Shown piece by piece: positions 1 to 9,089 of a stretch of 64,000 nt of DNA. The translations under genes were made by a program, and so were the position numbers. The notes under the pieces were generated by a model, which was given only the letters and a program-made list of their open reading frames with translations, made no database searches and was not told the origin of the DNA. Each line of letters starts with the position of its first letter. Position 1 is the stretch's first letter. This DNA is from Microbulbifer hydrolyticus (GTDB taxonomy: Bacteria > Pseudomonadota > Gammaproteobacteria > Pseudomonadales > Cellvibrionaceae): contig NZ_CP047491.1 in the NCBI RefSeq assembly GCF_009931115.1, forward strand, positions 1,308,501 to 1,372,500, written 5' to 3'.

Positions 1-670
1 GCAGACCGATCACCCGTGGGAAATGTCGCAGGGCGAGCGCCAGGTTATGGAGGCTAACCACTAGTGTTGCACCATGCTGCCGAGTTTCCCGGCTCAATAG
101 CGCCAGGGTATGCTCGGCCAGTACCGGGTCCATGGCGGAGACCGGCTCGTCCGCGAGCAGGATTTCCGGCTGCTGGTACAGGGCGCGGGCGATGGCCACC
201 CGCTGCAGTTGCCCCCCGGAGAGCTGGTCACAGCGCTGGAACATCTTGTCGGCCAGATCCAGCTTGGCGAGAGTGTTACGTATGTTGTCGATATCCAGCG
301 GATAGAGCAGGTTGACTGCGCTCTTTAACCGCGACCACTTGCCCGCGCGTCCTGCCGCGACCGCCGTTACCACGCGTTGCCGGGGTGGCAGTGGCGGCGA
401 TTGCTGAACCAGGCCGATACGCGCACGCAGTTGCTGTAGAGCATTGCCACTTAGCGCCCAGGGCTGGGTATCGAGGATCTGCAATTCACCGGTATGTGGC
501 TGCTCTGCGGTGGCCAGCAGGCGGAGCAGGGTGGTTTTGCCCGCACCAGAGGGACCGATGATGGCCACCTGCTCCCCAGTGTTAATGGTCAGTGCAATCT
601 GGTGCAGCGCATGAGTCTGTGTTGCATCCGCGGGCTGTTTGAACGCGATGCTTGCATCGCGCAGTGTCAT
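1..670 (-). CDS. PhnC-like ABC transporter ATPase (3' end outside window)
   Basis: ATP-hydrolysing subunit of a PhnCDE-type importer, acting on the cytoplasmic face of the inner membrane. Reading leftward from the ATG at 670 the frame stays open to the window edge (about 223 residues). It shows Walker A GPSGAGKTT at residues 39-47, the signature LSGGQ, Walker B ILLADEP and the H-loop context SLHN. The PhnD-like gene ends only two bases upstream of this ATG, so the two are co-transcribed. The family is usually assigned to phosphonate or phosphate. Because selD and mnmH lie immediately upstream, a selenium oxyanion substrate is more likely here, but that is inference from context. The C-terminus and any permease gene are beyond the edge. 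Confidence 0.9.
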   Translation of the reverse strand, partial: MTLRDASIAFKQPADATQTHALHQIALTINTGEQVAIIGPSGAGKTTLLRLLATAEQPHTGELQILDTQPWALSGNALQQLRARIGLVQQSPPLPPRQRVVTAVAAGRAGKWSRLKSAVNLLYPLDIDNIRNTLAKLDLADKMFQRCDQLSGGQLQRVAIARALYQQPEILLADEPVSAMDPVLAEHTLALLSRETRQHGATLVVSLHNLALALRHFPRVIGL

Positions 671-672
671 GT

Positions 673-1572
673 TCACTTGAGCAGGCCCACAGAGCGTGCC
701 GCGTCTTCAATGGATCGATAATTCTCGGGCGATGTTTCGATAAAGCGATCGGCGGCCTGCAGGTCGAGGATCGTTTTGTGTTGCGGGTTGGCAGGGTCCA
801 GTGCGAGGAAGGACTGTTTGATTTTGGCCACGAGTGCGGTGTCCAGGCCACCGCGCACGGTCCAGTTATAGTCGAAGTAGGGTGGCGTCGTGGCAAGAAC
901 GCGTACTTTGTCGGTGTCGACCTTGCCGGCAGCAACGAGTTTTTCCCACACCGAGGCGTTCAGCACACCCGCATCGGCCTTGCCCGCCTGTACCCAGGCG
1001 GCGGTGGCATCGTGGGCGCCGGAATACGCGACGCGACTGAAAAAATCTTCCGGCACAATCTTATCCTGCGCCAAAAAGTAGCGCGGCATCAGGCTGCCGG
1101 AGGTGGAGGAGATGGAGCCAAACACAAAGCTTTTACCCTTCAGGTCCTGCAGCGACTGTATCGCGGGATCGGCGGTAATGAATTTACTGGTAAAGCGCCG
1201 GTCCTGTTCCCGCTGTACCAGAGGGATCGCATCGCCAGTTCGCAGGCGCGCTTGCACGAAAGTAAAGCCACCGAGCCACGCGAGGTCCACGCGGTCTGCC
1301 GCAAGGCTCTCCACTACCGCGGCATAATCGGTTACCGGTATAAACTGCACCTTCAAGCCAAGCTGCTGTTCCAGGTAGCTGCCGAGGGGCTTGAATTTGC
1401 GCAGCAGCTCGGTGGGGGCTTCGTCAGGAATAGCGGAAACCCGGAGTACTTTGGGGGAGGGGTCTTCTGCGGTAGCGTCATTGGCAACGGCAACAACACT
1501 GGACAGAAAAATAACAGGCAGCAGGCACAGGGCGGCAAGCGCCCTTGTGCCCGAAATGGCACGATGAATCAT
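673..1572 (-). CDS. PhnD-family periplasmic binding protein, putative selenate/selenite transporter
   Basis: Solute receptor of the adjacent PhnC-type ABC importer; 299 residues. A signal peptide occupies about residues 1-24 (hydrophobic LAALCLLPVIFLSS followed by VVAVA). The body has the PhnD-type pattern: an early RVSAIPDEAP segment, LAADRVDLAWLGG, a central GSISSTSGSLMPRYF and a C-terminal DRFIETSPENY. I start at the ATG at 1572 because GGAG lies eight bases upstream; a TTG 18 bases further up has no ribosome site. PhnD homologues beside selD and mnmH have been annotated as putative selenate-binding proteins, and this neighbourhood fits that subgroup. Phosphonate or phosphite remains the alternative. 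The gene sits 112 bases downstream of mnmH on the same strand. Confidence 0.85.
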   Translation of the reverse strand: MIHRAISGTRALAALCLLPVIFLSSVVAVANDATAEDPSPKVLRVSAIPDEAPTELLRKFKPLGSYLEQQLGLKVQFIPVTDYAAVVESLAADRVDLAWLGGFTFVQARLRTGDAIPLVQREQDRRFTSKFITADPAIQSLQDLKGKSFVFGSISSTSGSLMPRYFLAQDKIVPEDFFSRVAYSGAHDATAAWVQAGKADAGVLNASVWEKLVAAGKVDTDKVRVLATTPPYFDYNWTVRGGLDTALVAKIKQSFLALDPANPQHKTILDLQAADRFIETSPENYRSIEDAARSVGLLK

Positions 1573-1684
1573 GCGAGTTCTCCAGTTCAATAGTGGAAAA
1601 AACGGTTAACGGATTGTGTGTTCTTATACCAACATGTTATCGGAAAACGCTATTGGTGATTGTTGGCCTGTTCACGTGGGTAGG

Positions 1685-2794
1685 TTACGTAGATAAGTCA
1701 CGTAGATAGGCCACGACCTCTTCCTGGTTGCCACGGAAGATGATGCGTCCGGCCTTCTGTTCCAGCTGGTGTTTATACATGGGGTCGTAGTAGTCCCCCA
1801 GCAGCGCAGCGATCCAGTCGCGGTGGCGGTCTACCGTGCCATCCGCGAGTTGCCGTTCCAATGCCTCCCGCATGATCGCATCCAGCTCCTGATAGCGCGC
1901 ACCGCCAAGCCGCTTGGTAATGTTGGCCAGGTTCTGGCGCAGTGCACCGGCGAATACCTGCGGTCCTTCTTCCGCGCCGTGCACGGCGACAAAATCGGCG
2001 CACAGGTCGATCACGTAATCCTTCAGGATCCGCTCCACGCGTCCTTCCAGGGTGTCGTCCAGCCAAACCAGCGGATAGGTGCGCATACCCTGGTGCAGTG
2101 GCAGCGGTACCGAGCAGCGGCCGATCAGCCGACTCTCGTCTTCGAGTACAAAGTGGCTTTGCCCGCTGGCGCGGCGTTTGAGAAAGTCGATCGCCAGCGC
2201 ATTTTCAAACGCGATCTGAGGCGGCTGGGGTGTGGCGCGCTTGCCGAAACTGGAACCACGGTGATTGGCGTGGCCTTCCAGGTCGACGGCGTTGTCCAGT
2301 TGCATCAGCACTTCAGTTTTGCCGGTGCCGGTCATGCCACCGACCAGGGTGAACTGGCAATCGCGCACCGCACTTTCGATTTCCTCGACCAGGAAGCTGC
2401 GCATGGCCTTGTAGCCACCGGTAACTCGCGGATACGGGACGCCGGCTTCGCGCAGCCACTGCTGGCTGATCTGCGAGCGCAGGCCACCGCGAAAACAGAA
2501 CAGGTAGCCTTCGGGGTGGGCTTCGGCAAAGGTCGCCCAGGCTTTTACACGTGCCTCCTTGACCTTACCGCCGACCAGCTCGTGCCCAAGGGCAATGGCG
2601 GCCTGCTGCCCTTTCTGTTTGTAGCAGGTGCCGACTTTCTGGCGTTCGCTATCGGTCATCAGTGGCAGGTTGACCGCGTTCGGGAAGGAGCCCTTGCTGA
2701 ATTCCACTGGTGCGCGGGTATCGATCAGCGGTAGATCGTGCAGGAATATTTCCCGGAAATCGGCACTGTCCGGGCGAACTTCGTTCTTGCTCAT
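1685..2794 (-). CDS. mnmH: tRNA 2-selenouridine synthase
   Basis: Replaces sulfur by selenium in the wobble 2-thiouridine of Lys, Glu and Gln tRNAs through a geranylated intermediate, using selenophosphate from SelD; cytoplasmic. The 369 residues comprise an N-terminal rhodanese domain with the active cysteine at C100 in [12 protein letters not shown], and a P-loop domain starting at residue 152 (GGMTGTGKT). The length is normal for MnmH/SelU. The start overlaps the selD stop as ATGA, which indicates translational coupling and direct delivery of selenophosphate. No selA, selB or selC is visible in this window, so selenium use here may be confined to tRNA modification. Confidence 0.95.
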   Translation of the reverse strand: MSKNEVRPDSADFREIFLHDLPLIDTRAPVEFSKGSFPNAVNLPLMTDSERQKVGTCYKQKGQQAAIALGHELVGGKVKEARVKAWATFAEAHPEGYLFCFRGGLRSQISQQWLREAGVPYPRVTGGYKAMRSFLVEEIESAVRDCQFTLVGGMTGTGKTEVLMQLDNAVDLEGHANHRGSSFGKRATPQPPQIAFENALAIDFLKRRASGQSHFVLEDESRLIGRCSVPLPLHQGMRTYPLVWLDDTLEGRVERILKDYVIDLCADFVAVHGAEEGPQVFAGALRQNLANITKRLGGARYQELDAIMREALERQLADGTVDRHRDWIAALLGDYYDPMYKHQLEQKAGRIIFRGNQEEVVAYLRDLST

Positions 2795-3855
2795 CGAACC
2801 ATCACTGCCAGTTCATGACCGGCGTCTTCCCGGGCAACCAGTGTGCCGATGGGGGCGAGTTGCAGATCCAGTTCCTTCGCCGTCGCGAGAAACGCCTCTT
2901 CACCCTCCGGGGCAACCGCGATCAGCAGGCCACCGCTGGTTTGCGGATCGCACAGCAGCTGATGCTGGCTGTCCTCGGCGAGGCGTACCCGGTGGCCGTA
3001 GCTTTCAAAGTTGCGGCCGGTGCCTCCGGGAATGCAACCCTGCTCAAGGTAGTGGGGCACACTGGCAATACGGGGCACCGCGGTAAACTCCAGCTCCGCG
3101 CAGAGGCCGCTGCCATCGGCCATTTCCACCAGATGGCCGAGCAGACCGAAGCCGGTGACATCGGTCATTGCCTTGACCGCGGGAAGCCGGGCGAAGCGGC
3201 TGCCGGGACGGTTCAGGGTACACATCAGGTCGCGGGCAACACCCGCATCTTCGGGCCGCAGTTTGCCCTGCTTTTCCGCCGTGGTGAGTACACCGATGCC
3301 GAGTGGCTTGGTCAGATACAGTTTGCAGCCGGCGGTGGCGGTGTCGTTGCGCTTGAGCACCTGCTTTTCCACCACGCCGGTGACCGCGAGGCCAAAGATG
3401 GGTTCGGGTGCGTCGATGGAGTGGCCACCGGCCAGCGGGATACCGGCTTCTGCGCAAACGGCGCGGCCACCACGGATCACCTCCCGGGCCACTTCCGGCG
3501 GCAGCACGTTTACCGGCCAGCCGAGAATGGCGATGGCCATCAGTGGGTCGGCGCCCATGGCGTAGATGTCACTGATGGCATTGGTGGCGGCGATGCGGCC
3601 AAAGTCGTAGGGGTCGTCCACGATCGGCATGAAAAAGTCGGTGGTGGAAACCACACCGCGTTCGTCGTCCAGCGCATACACGGCGGCGTCGTCGCGGGAG
3701 GCATTGCCCACCCACAGGTTCGGGTCCTGCAGTGGAGCGCCACTGTCCGCCAGAATCCGGTCGAGCACCGCGGGGGAAATCTTGCAGCCGCAGCCCGCGC
3801 CATGGCTGTACTGGGTGAGTCGGACTGGGTCGCTTGGGCCTGAGGTCTCGGTCAT
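2791..3855 (-). CDS. selD: Selenide, water dikinase (selenophosphate synthase)
   Basis: Converts selenide and ATP to selenophosphate, AMP and phosphate; cytoplasmic. The 354-residue protein carries the N-terminal GAGCGCK active-site loop with cysteine (C22) where some organisms place selenocysteine. It continues with the AIR-synthase-like ATP fold ([55 protein letters not shown]). Strong similarity to the E. coli protein is obvious from [17 protein letters not shown]. It is the first gene of the selD-mnmH unit, and the catalase gene diverges from it across a 152-base gap. Confidence 0.97.
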   Translation of the reverse strand: MTETSGPSDPVRLTQYSHGAGCGCKISPAVLDRILADSGAPLQDPNLWVGNASRDDAAVYALDDERGVVSTTDFFMPIVDDPYDFGRIAATNAISDIYAMGADPLMAIAILGWPVNVLPPEVAREVIRGGRAVCAEAGIPLAGGHSIDAPEPIFGLAVTGVVEKQVLKRNDTATAGCKLYLTKPLGIGVLTTAEKQGKLRPEDAGVARDLMCTLNRPGSRFARLPAVKAMTDVTGFGLLGHLVEMADGSGLCAELEFTAVPRIASVPHYLEQGCIPGGTGRNFESYGHRVRLAEDSQHQLLCDPQTSGGLLIAVAPEGEEAFLATAKELDLQLAPIGTLVAREDAGHELAVMVR

Positions 3856-4007
3856 GGAATCTCGCGATTTGGGATGGGATGAAAGGGCTGAATATTAGCA
3901 GCTGGCGGCGGCTGTTTTCACCCATGTGAATGGCTGGTGCACTATGGTTTTGACTGATTTTACCCGGGGTCTGCCGAGTACCCCGCATAATCAGAGGAAA
4001 AGCCCCC
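3856..4007. promoter_or_regulatory. Divergent selD/catalase intergenic region
   Basis: This 152-base divergent region must contain both promoters. A small dyad, CGGGGT at 3965-3970 paired with ACCCCG at 3980-3985, lies just before the catalase ribosome site (AGAGGA near 3993) and could form a leader hairpin. I could not find convincing -35/-10 pairs or an OxyR-type site. Confidence 0.3.
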
Positions 4008-5453
4008 GTGAGCAAGGACGATAGCAACCGCACCACTACCGATGGCGGTATCCCGGTCGCCAGCGATGAATACTCCCTGACGGTAGGCCCGGATGGCCCC
4101 ATTATCCTGCAGGATCACTACCTGATCGAGCAGATGGCGAACTTCAACCGCGAGCACATTCCCGAGCGCCAGCCCCATGCCAAGGGGTCCGGCGCCTTCG
4201 GCCATTTCAAGGTCACCCAGGATGTCAGCGCCTATACCAAGGCCGCGGTGTTTCAGCCGGGTACAAAAACCGACACCCTGATGCGTTTTTCCACCGTGGC
4301 CGGTGAGAAAGGCAGCCCGGATACCTGGCGCGACCCGCGGGGCTTTGCGCTCAAGTTCTATACCAGCGAGGGCAATTACGACCTGGTGGGTAACAACACG
4401 CCGGTGTTCTTTATCCGCGACCCGATGAAGTTCCAGCACTTTATCCGCTCGCAGAAGCGCCGGGCGGACAATGGCCTGCGGGATCACGACATGCAGTGGG
4501 ATTTCTGGACCCTGTCGCCGGAATCGGCGCACCAGGTGACCTGGCTGATGGGCGACCGCGGCATTCCCAAGAGCTACCGCCATATGAACGGCTACTCCAG
4601 CCATACCTATATGTGGGTGAATGCCAACGGCGAGCGCTTCTGGGTGAAGTACCACTTCAAATGTGACCAGGGTGTCGAGTGCCTGACCCAGGAAGAGGCG
4701 GATCGTATCGCCGGGCAGGACTCCGATGCCCATCGCCGCGACCTGTTTGAGTCTATCGCTAAGGGCGATCACCCCAGCTGGACATTGCATGTGCAGATAA
4801 TGCCCTATGAAGAGGCGAAGGATTACCGCTTCAATCCCTTTGACCTGACCAAGGTCTGGCCCCACGGCGACTACCCGCTGCACGAAGTGGGCAAGCTGGT
4901 GCTGGATCGCAACCCCACGGATTTCCATACCGAGATCGAGCAGGCGGCATTTGAGCCCAACAACGTGGTGCCAGGCATCGGCTTCAGCCCGGACAAGATG
5001 CTCCAGGCGCGGGTATTCGCTTACGCCGACGCACACCGTGCGCGTATGGGCGTGAACTACAAGCAGATACCGGTGAACCGCCCCAGATGCCCGGTACACA
5101 GCTACAGCAAAGACGGTGCCCTGCGGGTGGATAATGTGTCAGACCCGGTGTATGCACCCAATTCAAAAGGTGGACCAGCAGCCAATCACACCTATACCGA
5201 GAAGTGGGAGGCCAGTGGTGAATTTGTGCACGCTGCCTATACCTCTCACAAGGAAGACGACGACTTTGTGCAGGCGGGCACCCTGGTGCGCGAGGTGATG
5301 GACGAGGATGCCCGTGCACGTCTGGTATCCAATGCGGTGGGGCACCTTTCCGCCGGGGTTTCCGGTGAAATCCTGAAACGTGCGTTCGAATACTGGCGCA
5401 AGGTGGACAAAGACATTGGCGACCGCATTGAAAAGGGGGTCAAAGGCAATTGA
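4008..5453 (+). CDS. Monofunctional heme catalase (small-subunit clade)
   Basis: Dismutates hydrogen peroxide to water and oxygen; cytoplasmic heme enzyme. At 481 residues it matches the small-subunit type. Distal histidine H57 lies in [12 protein letters not shown], the distal-side asparagine in [13 protein letters not shown], and the proximal heme-ligand tyrosine Y339 in [10 protein letters not shown]. The substrate-channel segment [20 protein letters not shown] is intact. No signal peptide is present. The start is GTG with AGAGGA upstream; no ATG fits the family's N-terminus. A strong terminator follows directly, so the gene is monocistronic. The surrounding redox genes fit an oxidative-stress function. 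Confidence 0.97.
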   Translation: MSKDDSNRTTTDGGIPVASDEYSLTVGPDGPIILQDHYLIEQMANFNREHIPERQPHAKGSGAFGHFKVTQDVSAYTKAAVFQPGTKTDTLMRFSTVAGEKGSPDTWRDPRGFALKFYTSEGNYDLVGNNTPVFFIRDPMKFQHFIRSQKRRADNGLRDHDMQWDFWTLSPESAHQVTWLMGDRGIPKSYRHMNGYSSHTYMWVNANGERFWVKYHFKCDQGVECLTQEEADRIAGQDSDAHRRDLFESIAKGDHPSWTLHVQIMPYEEAKDYRFNPFDLTKVWPHGDYPLHEVGKLVLDRNPTDFHTEIEQAAFEPNNVVPGIGFSPDKMLQARVFAYADAHRARMGVNYKQIPVNRPRCPVHSYSKDGALRVDNVSDPVYAPNSKGGPAANHTYTEKWEASGEFVHAAYTSHKEDDDFVQAGTLVREVMDEDARARLVSNAVGHLSAGVSGEILKRAFEYWRKVDKDIGDRIEKGVKGN

Positions 5454-5458
5454 TGACA

Positions 5459-5486
5459 GGGCCCGCAGCGCGGGCCCTTTTTATTT
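5459..5486 (+). terminator. Rho-independent terminator of the catalase gene
   Basis: Perfect 8-bp stem GGGCCCGC/GCGGGCCC (5459-5466 and 5470-5477) with loop AGC, followed by TTTTTATTT, starting six bases after the catalase stop codon. Confidence 0.93.
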
Positions 5487-5641
5487 GGAGGCGGTTTGCC
5501 GCGCTATTTCGCACTTCACCGAGTACAGCACCAGGCGCTCTTGCAAGGTCACGGGCAATCCAATTGAATGGCAGATGAGTATAAGAATAACGCCGGTCCA
5601 CAGGGCGATGACGGCGTGTCGCAAGTTTTCATTATTATCGG

Positions 5642-7732
5642 GTGGGGTACCTTTTGTCGCTTACGATTCTGAACCGCGCTTTACTGTTGCGTTTTTTCCG
5701 GGGACTCCTGCTGGTTGCGGCCTGTGTGAGTGGTATCGCCGCCGCACAGGAAAGCGCCAGCGGTGATCACGTCAAGGTGCGCTGGCTGGCGCCGGATACC
5801 TTTGGTCCGGGTGAAGAAACCGTCGGCTTCTATTTTGAGGTGGACCCGGGCTGGCACGTGTACTGGCGCAATGCCGGAGATTCCGGGGCCGCACCACGCT
5901 TTGATTTTGCCGGTGCCAGCGGCGAGCTGGGAGAAATCCAGTGGCCATTTCCCGTGCGCCTGCCGATCGAACATCTCACCAACCTCGGCTACGAGGGCGA
6001 TGTAGCCTATCTGTTTTCCGCCAAGCCCGATGCGTCGCGGATGGAGATCGTGGTGAGCCTGGAGTGGCTGGTGTGCAAGGTGGACTGCATCCCTGGCTAC
6101 GGCAACATGACTCTGTCGCGGCCGGTGGCGGAGAGCGCCCAGTGGCAGCCGGAAGACAAGGCGCTGCGGGACAAGTTTGCGGCGCGGGTGCCCAGCTCAG
6201 CCAATGTCGGAGATTTTCCGTGGACACTGCGCACCGTATCCGCCGAGCCGCAAGCGGATTCCCTGCAACTGGTACTGGAAACCGAGGGCGGCTCCAATCG
6301 CCCGGCGCCGGATGTGTTTCCCCTCGACGGCGGATTGCTTACTGCCAGGGCACCCGAGGTTGAGCAGTCCGGAGACACCGTCCGCTACACCTTCCAGCGG
6401 GTGCCGGGTGCGGCCGTGACACCGACCACCGGCTTCGTGATCAGTGACGGAACGCGGGCCTGGCAACTGGATGACGTCGAAGTCCAGGCGGCTGCCACCA
6501 GCGCGCCCGATGGCCGCCCCGTTCCCGTCGACAGCGGCCAGCCGCTGTGGCTACTGGTGCTCGCCGCGATTGCCGGCGGTGCCATTCTCAACCTCATGCC
6601 CTGCGTGTTTCCGGTGCTGTCGATCAAGCTGTTTGGGCTGGTGGGCCCGGAGGCCGAGGCTTCCGGCCGCCTGAAGGAAGGGTTGCGCTACGCCGCCGGT
6701 GTACTGGTGACCTTTGCCGCACTGGGCGCGCTTTTGCTTGTTCTGCGCGCCGGCGGCGCGGCCATCGGCTGGGGCTTCCAGCTGCAGTCTGCGCCGGTGG
6801 TACTGGGATTGATTTTGCTGTTCTGGGTAATGGCGCTGTCCTTCAGCGGGCTGTACGAGTTCGGCCACCACCTGATGAACCTCGCCGGCAATAGCCGCGG
6901 TGGCGCCTTTGTCACCGGGGTACTGGCGGTATTTGTGGCCGCTCCCTGTACCGGGCCGTTTATGGGTGCAGCCCTCGGTGCGGCGACCCTGCTACCGGCC
7001 TGGGGTGCCATGGCGATTTTTCTCGGCCTCGGTATTGGGCTGGCGTTGCCATTTGTCCTGCTGTGCGCATTTCCGGCGTTGCTCAATCGTCTGCCTGCAC
7101 CGGGGCCATGGATGGAAACCCTGCGGCAGTTTCTCGCATTCCCGCTGTATGCCACCGTAATCTGGCTTCTGTGGGTGCTGGGTCGCCTGGTGGGCGAAAG
7201 CGGCTGGGTCATCGGTGCCATGCTGATGCTGACGGTGGTGTTCGCATTCTGGCTGGGGCGCCACCAGTTCCGCGGTAGTCGCTGGATCGCGTGGGGCCTG
7301 GTGCTCGCAGCGCTGGTGATGAGTTTTGGTGCGGCCAACAAACTTCAGCAGAATGGCAACGCAGCGAAGGGCGTGCAGTTGCAGTCGGAAACCGGCTGGC
7401 AGCCCTACGATCGCAATGCGATCTCGCAGGCGCTGGCGCGCAAACAGGCGGTGTTTATCGACTACACCGCGGCCTGGTGTATCACCTGCCAGGTGAACAA
7501 AAAGCTGGTGCTGGAGTCCGAGGAAGTCGAGGCGATGTTCCAGAAAAATAATGTGTATCTGGTGCGCGCCGACTGGACCGATCAGGACCGGGAGATTACC
7601 CGTGCACTGGGGGAATTGGGGCGTAACTCGGTACCGGTATACGCCTGGTATGCACCGGGAGAAAGGGAACCGGTACTGTTACCGCAGATTCTGAAGGCGG
7701 ACATGATCGAAGCGCTTTTCACCGACGAATAA
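5642..7732 (+). CDS. DsbD/ScsB-like thiol:disulfide interchange protein
   Basis: Inner-membrane protein that carries electrons from cytoplasmic thioredoxin to periplasmic thiol proteins. Of 696 residues, 1-36 form a signal peptide; about 40-290 form a periplasmic domain with a cysteine pair (C145 and C149 in VCKVDCIPG) of the ScsB rather than the E. coli DsbD type. About 300-560 is the CcdA/DsbD membrane core with NLMPCVFPVLSIKL and VAAPCTGPFMGAALG. The last 120 residues are a thioredoxin-like domain with WCITC (C613 and C616). The start is uncertain: GTG 5642 is given, but TTG 5654 has a better-spaced G-rich segment; both leave the signal peptide intact. A secreted redoxin follows closely and is a plausible client. 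Confidence 0.9.
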   Translation: MGYLLSLTILNRALLLRFFRGLLLVAACVSGIAAAQESASGDHVKVRWLAPDTFGPGEETVGFYFEVDPGWHVYWRNAGDSGAAPRFDFAGASGELGEIQWPFPVRLPIEHLTNLGYEGDVAYLFSAKPDASRMEIVVSLEWLVCKVDCIPGYGNMTLSRPVAESAQWQPEDKALRDKFAARVPSSANVGDFPWTLRTVSAEPQADSLQLVLETEGGSNRPAPDVFPLDGGLLTARAPEVEQSGDTVRYTFQRVPGAAVTPTTGFVISDGTRAWQLDDVEVQAAATSAPDGRPVPVDSGQPLWLLVLAAIAGGAILNLMPCVFPVLSIKLFGLVGPEAEASGRLKEGLRYAAGVLVTFAALGALLLVLRAGGAAIGWGFQLQSAPVVLGLILLFWVMALSFSGLYEFGHHLMNLAGNSRGGAFVTGVLAVFVAAPCTGPFMGAALGAATLLPAWGAMAIFLGLGIGLALPFVLLCAFPALLNRLPAPGPWMETLRQFLAFPLYATVIWLLWVLGRLVGESGWVIGAMLMLTVVFAFWLGRHQFRGSRWIAWGLVLAALVMSFGAANKLQQNGNAAKGVQLQSETGWQPYDRNAISQALARKQAVFIDYTAAWCITCQVNKKLVLESEEVEAMFQKNNVYLVRADWTDQDREITRALGELGRNSVPVYAWYAPGEREPVLLPQILKADMIEALFTDE

Positions 7733-7762
7733 TTGTTTTTCAACCAAAGAGGGTACGCAATC

Positions 7763-8395
7763 GTGAATACACAAGGTATGAGTGGTAAACGTTCTTTCCG
7801 TCGTTTTCTGGGCGGGGTCGCCCTGTTCGCATTGCCAGCGCTGGCTATGGCGGTCGCGGTGCCCGGAGAAAAAGCACCGGATTTCAGTGAGGTGGATGCC
7901 AAAGGCGAGACTCGCAGCCTGCAGGACTACAAAGGTCAGTGGCTGGTGCTGGAGTGGTTCAACAAAGACTGCCCCTATGTAAAAAAACACTACGGCAGTG
8001 GCAATATGCAGGCACTGCAGAAAAAGTACACTGACCAGGATATCAACTGGCTGACGGTCATCTCCTCCGCAAAGGGCAAGCAGGGATATCTGGAACCGGC
8101 ACAGGCGCTGCAAGTGGCGGAGAACCACAACCTGAGCGCCAGCGCTCCTTTCCTGCTGGATGCGGACGGAAGTATGGGGCGCGCCTATGGCGCCAAGACC
8201 ACCCCGCACATGTTTATCATCAACCCGCAGGGTGAAGTAGTTTATGCCGGTGCGATTGATGACAACGACTCCGCCAACCCCGCAGTGATCCCCAAGTCCA
8301 GCAACTACGTCGCTGCTGTATTTGATGCTGCCTTGAAAGGGAAAGAGGTGGCCGTCGCCTCGACCCGCGCATACGGCTGTAGTGTGAAATACTAA
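7763..8395 (+). CDS. Secreted thioredoxin-fold redoxin with a single active cysteine
   Basis: A 210-residue exported protein of the AhpC/TSA-redoxin superfamily, probably a peroxidase-like or thiol-dependent redox protein of the periplasm. It has a signal sequence (RRFLGGVALFALPALAMA), then the redoxin opening PGEKAPDFSEVDAKG. The active site WFNKDCPYVKKHY has one cysteine (C70) and no resolving CxxC partner; a second cysteine sits at the very C-terminus (YGCSVKY). I chose GTG 7763 because AAAGAGGG lies nine bases upstream; ATG 7778 is the alternative. It follows the DsbD-like gene by 30 bases and probably shares its transcript, so the membrane protein may reduce it. The exact substrate is unknown. 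Confidence 0.8.
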   Translation: MNTQGMSGKRSFRRFLGGVALFALPALAMAVAVPGEKAPDFSEVDAKGETRSLQDYKGQWLVLEWFNKDCPYVKKHYGSGNMQALQKKYTDQDINWLTVISSAKGKQGYLEPAQALQVAENHNLSASAPFLLDADGSMGRAYGAKTTPHMFIINPQGEVVYAGAIDDNDSANPAVIPKSSNYVAAVFDAALKGKEVAVASTRAYGCSVKY

Positions 8396-8420
8396 AGCTG
8401 CTGTATCGCGAATACTAAAA

Positions 8421-8453
8421 AAGGCACCCGGGGTTTTCCCGGGTGTCTTTTTC
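8421..8453 (+). terminator. Terminator after the redoxin gene
   Basis: Stem CACCCGGG (8425-8432) and CCCGGGTG (8438-8445) around loop GTTTT, followed by TCTTTTTC. An A-run on the other side may let it also stop leftward transcription arriving from the CBM2 remnant. Confidence 0.88.
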
Positions 8454-8474
8454 GTTGAGCGTCCTGTTTTACGA

Positions 8475-9002
8475 TCAGTTTACGGAGCACATCGGTTCTA
8501 CATAGTTACCGCTGTGCGTCCCTTGCAAACCGAAGCTGGCGCTGGCACCCGGTTGCAGGTTGCCATTCCATTCCAGGTTGCTGAGGGTTACCCGTGAGCC
8601 ATTACCGGATACGTCAAAATTACCACCCCAGCCACTGTCAAACGCAGTGTCAGCACTGAAGTCCAACGTTACTTTCCAGCCACTCACTGCCGCGGTGCCA
8701 TCGTTGGTCACAGTAATCGTGTTGATAACGAATCCATCTGCCCAACGATTAGCTTCACCCAGTTGGCAGGTGAGGTCTGATTTCAGCTCGGGTTCTGGCT
8801 CGGGGTCTATTCAATTTGCCACAGTAAAAGTGACGGAATCGGTGGTGGGGAGTTCAATCTCGTTGGTGTCCAGCGCCCCCAGCTGTAGTTGATAAATGCC
8901 GGTTTATACCGGTGCGGTCACTGAAGCGGGGCTGGTTACGTTACCGGCCACCAGGCCGCCGTCGATGTAGATATTGGCCTCGCTACTTTTGCGAGGGTAG
9001 AT
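8475..9002 (-). pseudogene. Decayed remnant of a secreted carbohydrate-active enzyme (Ig-like + CBM2)
   Basis: On the minus strand one continuous frame encodes the end of an Ig-like domain (ANIYIDGGLVAGNVTSPASV, then TGIYQLQLGALDTNE), an acidic-proline linker DPEPEPEL and a complete C-terminal family 2 carbohydrate-binding module (from LTCQLGEANRWADGF to HSGNYVEPMCSVN). It is interrupted by two in-frame stops, TAA at 8904-8906 and TGA at 8811-8813. No catalytic domain or start codon remains; upstream the frame degrades into the terminator of the neighbouring cellulase. The module resembles the CBM2 of that cellulase (shared WNG-LQPG and GxHSGN patterns), so it may be a relic of a paralogous gene. 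Beyond the second stop the CBM2 frame is open for about 110 codons but has no plausible start. Confidence 0.75.
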
Positions 9003-9044
9003 TTAATGGATAGAGTTTTATTGCCAGGTGTAAGCGGCCGATAG

Positions 9045-9075
9045 AAAACTCCCCAGCCGAAGCTGGAGAGTTTTT
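9045..9075 (-). terminator. Terminator of the GH9 cellulase gene
   Basis: On the minus strand a 13-bp stem with one mismatch (9062-9074 with 9045-9057) closes on a stable TTCG tetraloop and runs into TTTTC, about 15 bases after the cellulase stop. A-rich and T-rich flanks make it usable in both directions. Confidence 0.9.
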
Positions 9076-9089
9076 CAATAGCGGAAAGA

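Noticed and set aside
652..1593. Long plus-strand open frame opposite the PhnD-like gene
   Set aside because: It is antisense to a gene with a clear signal peptide and family motifs; it has no domain of its own and only reflects high GC content.
3950..3991. TTGACT and CATAAT as catalase promoter
   Set aside because: Spacing is 30 bases, not compatible with a sigma-70 promoter.
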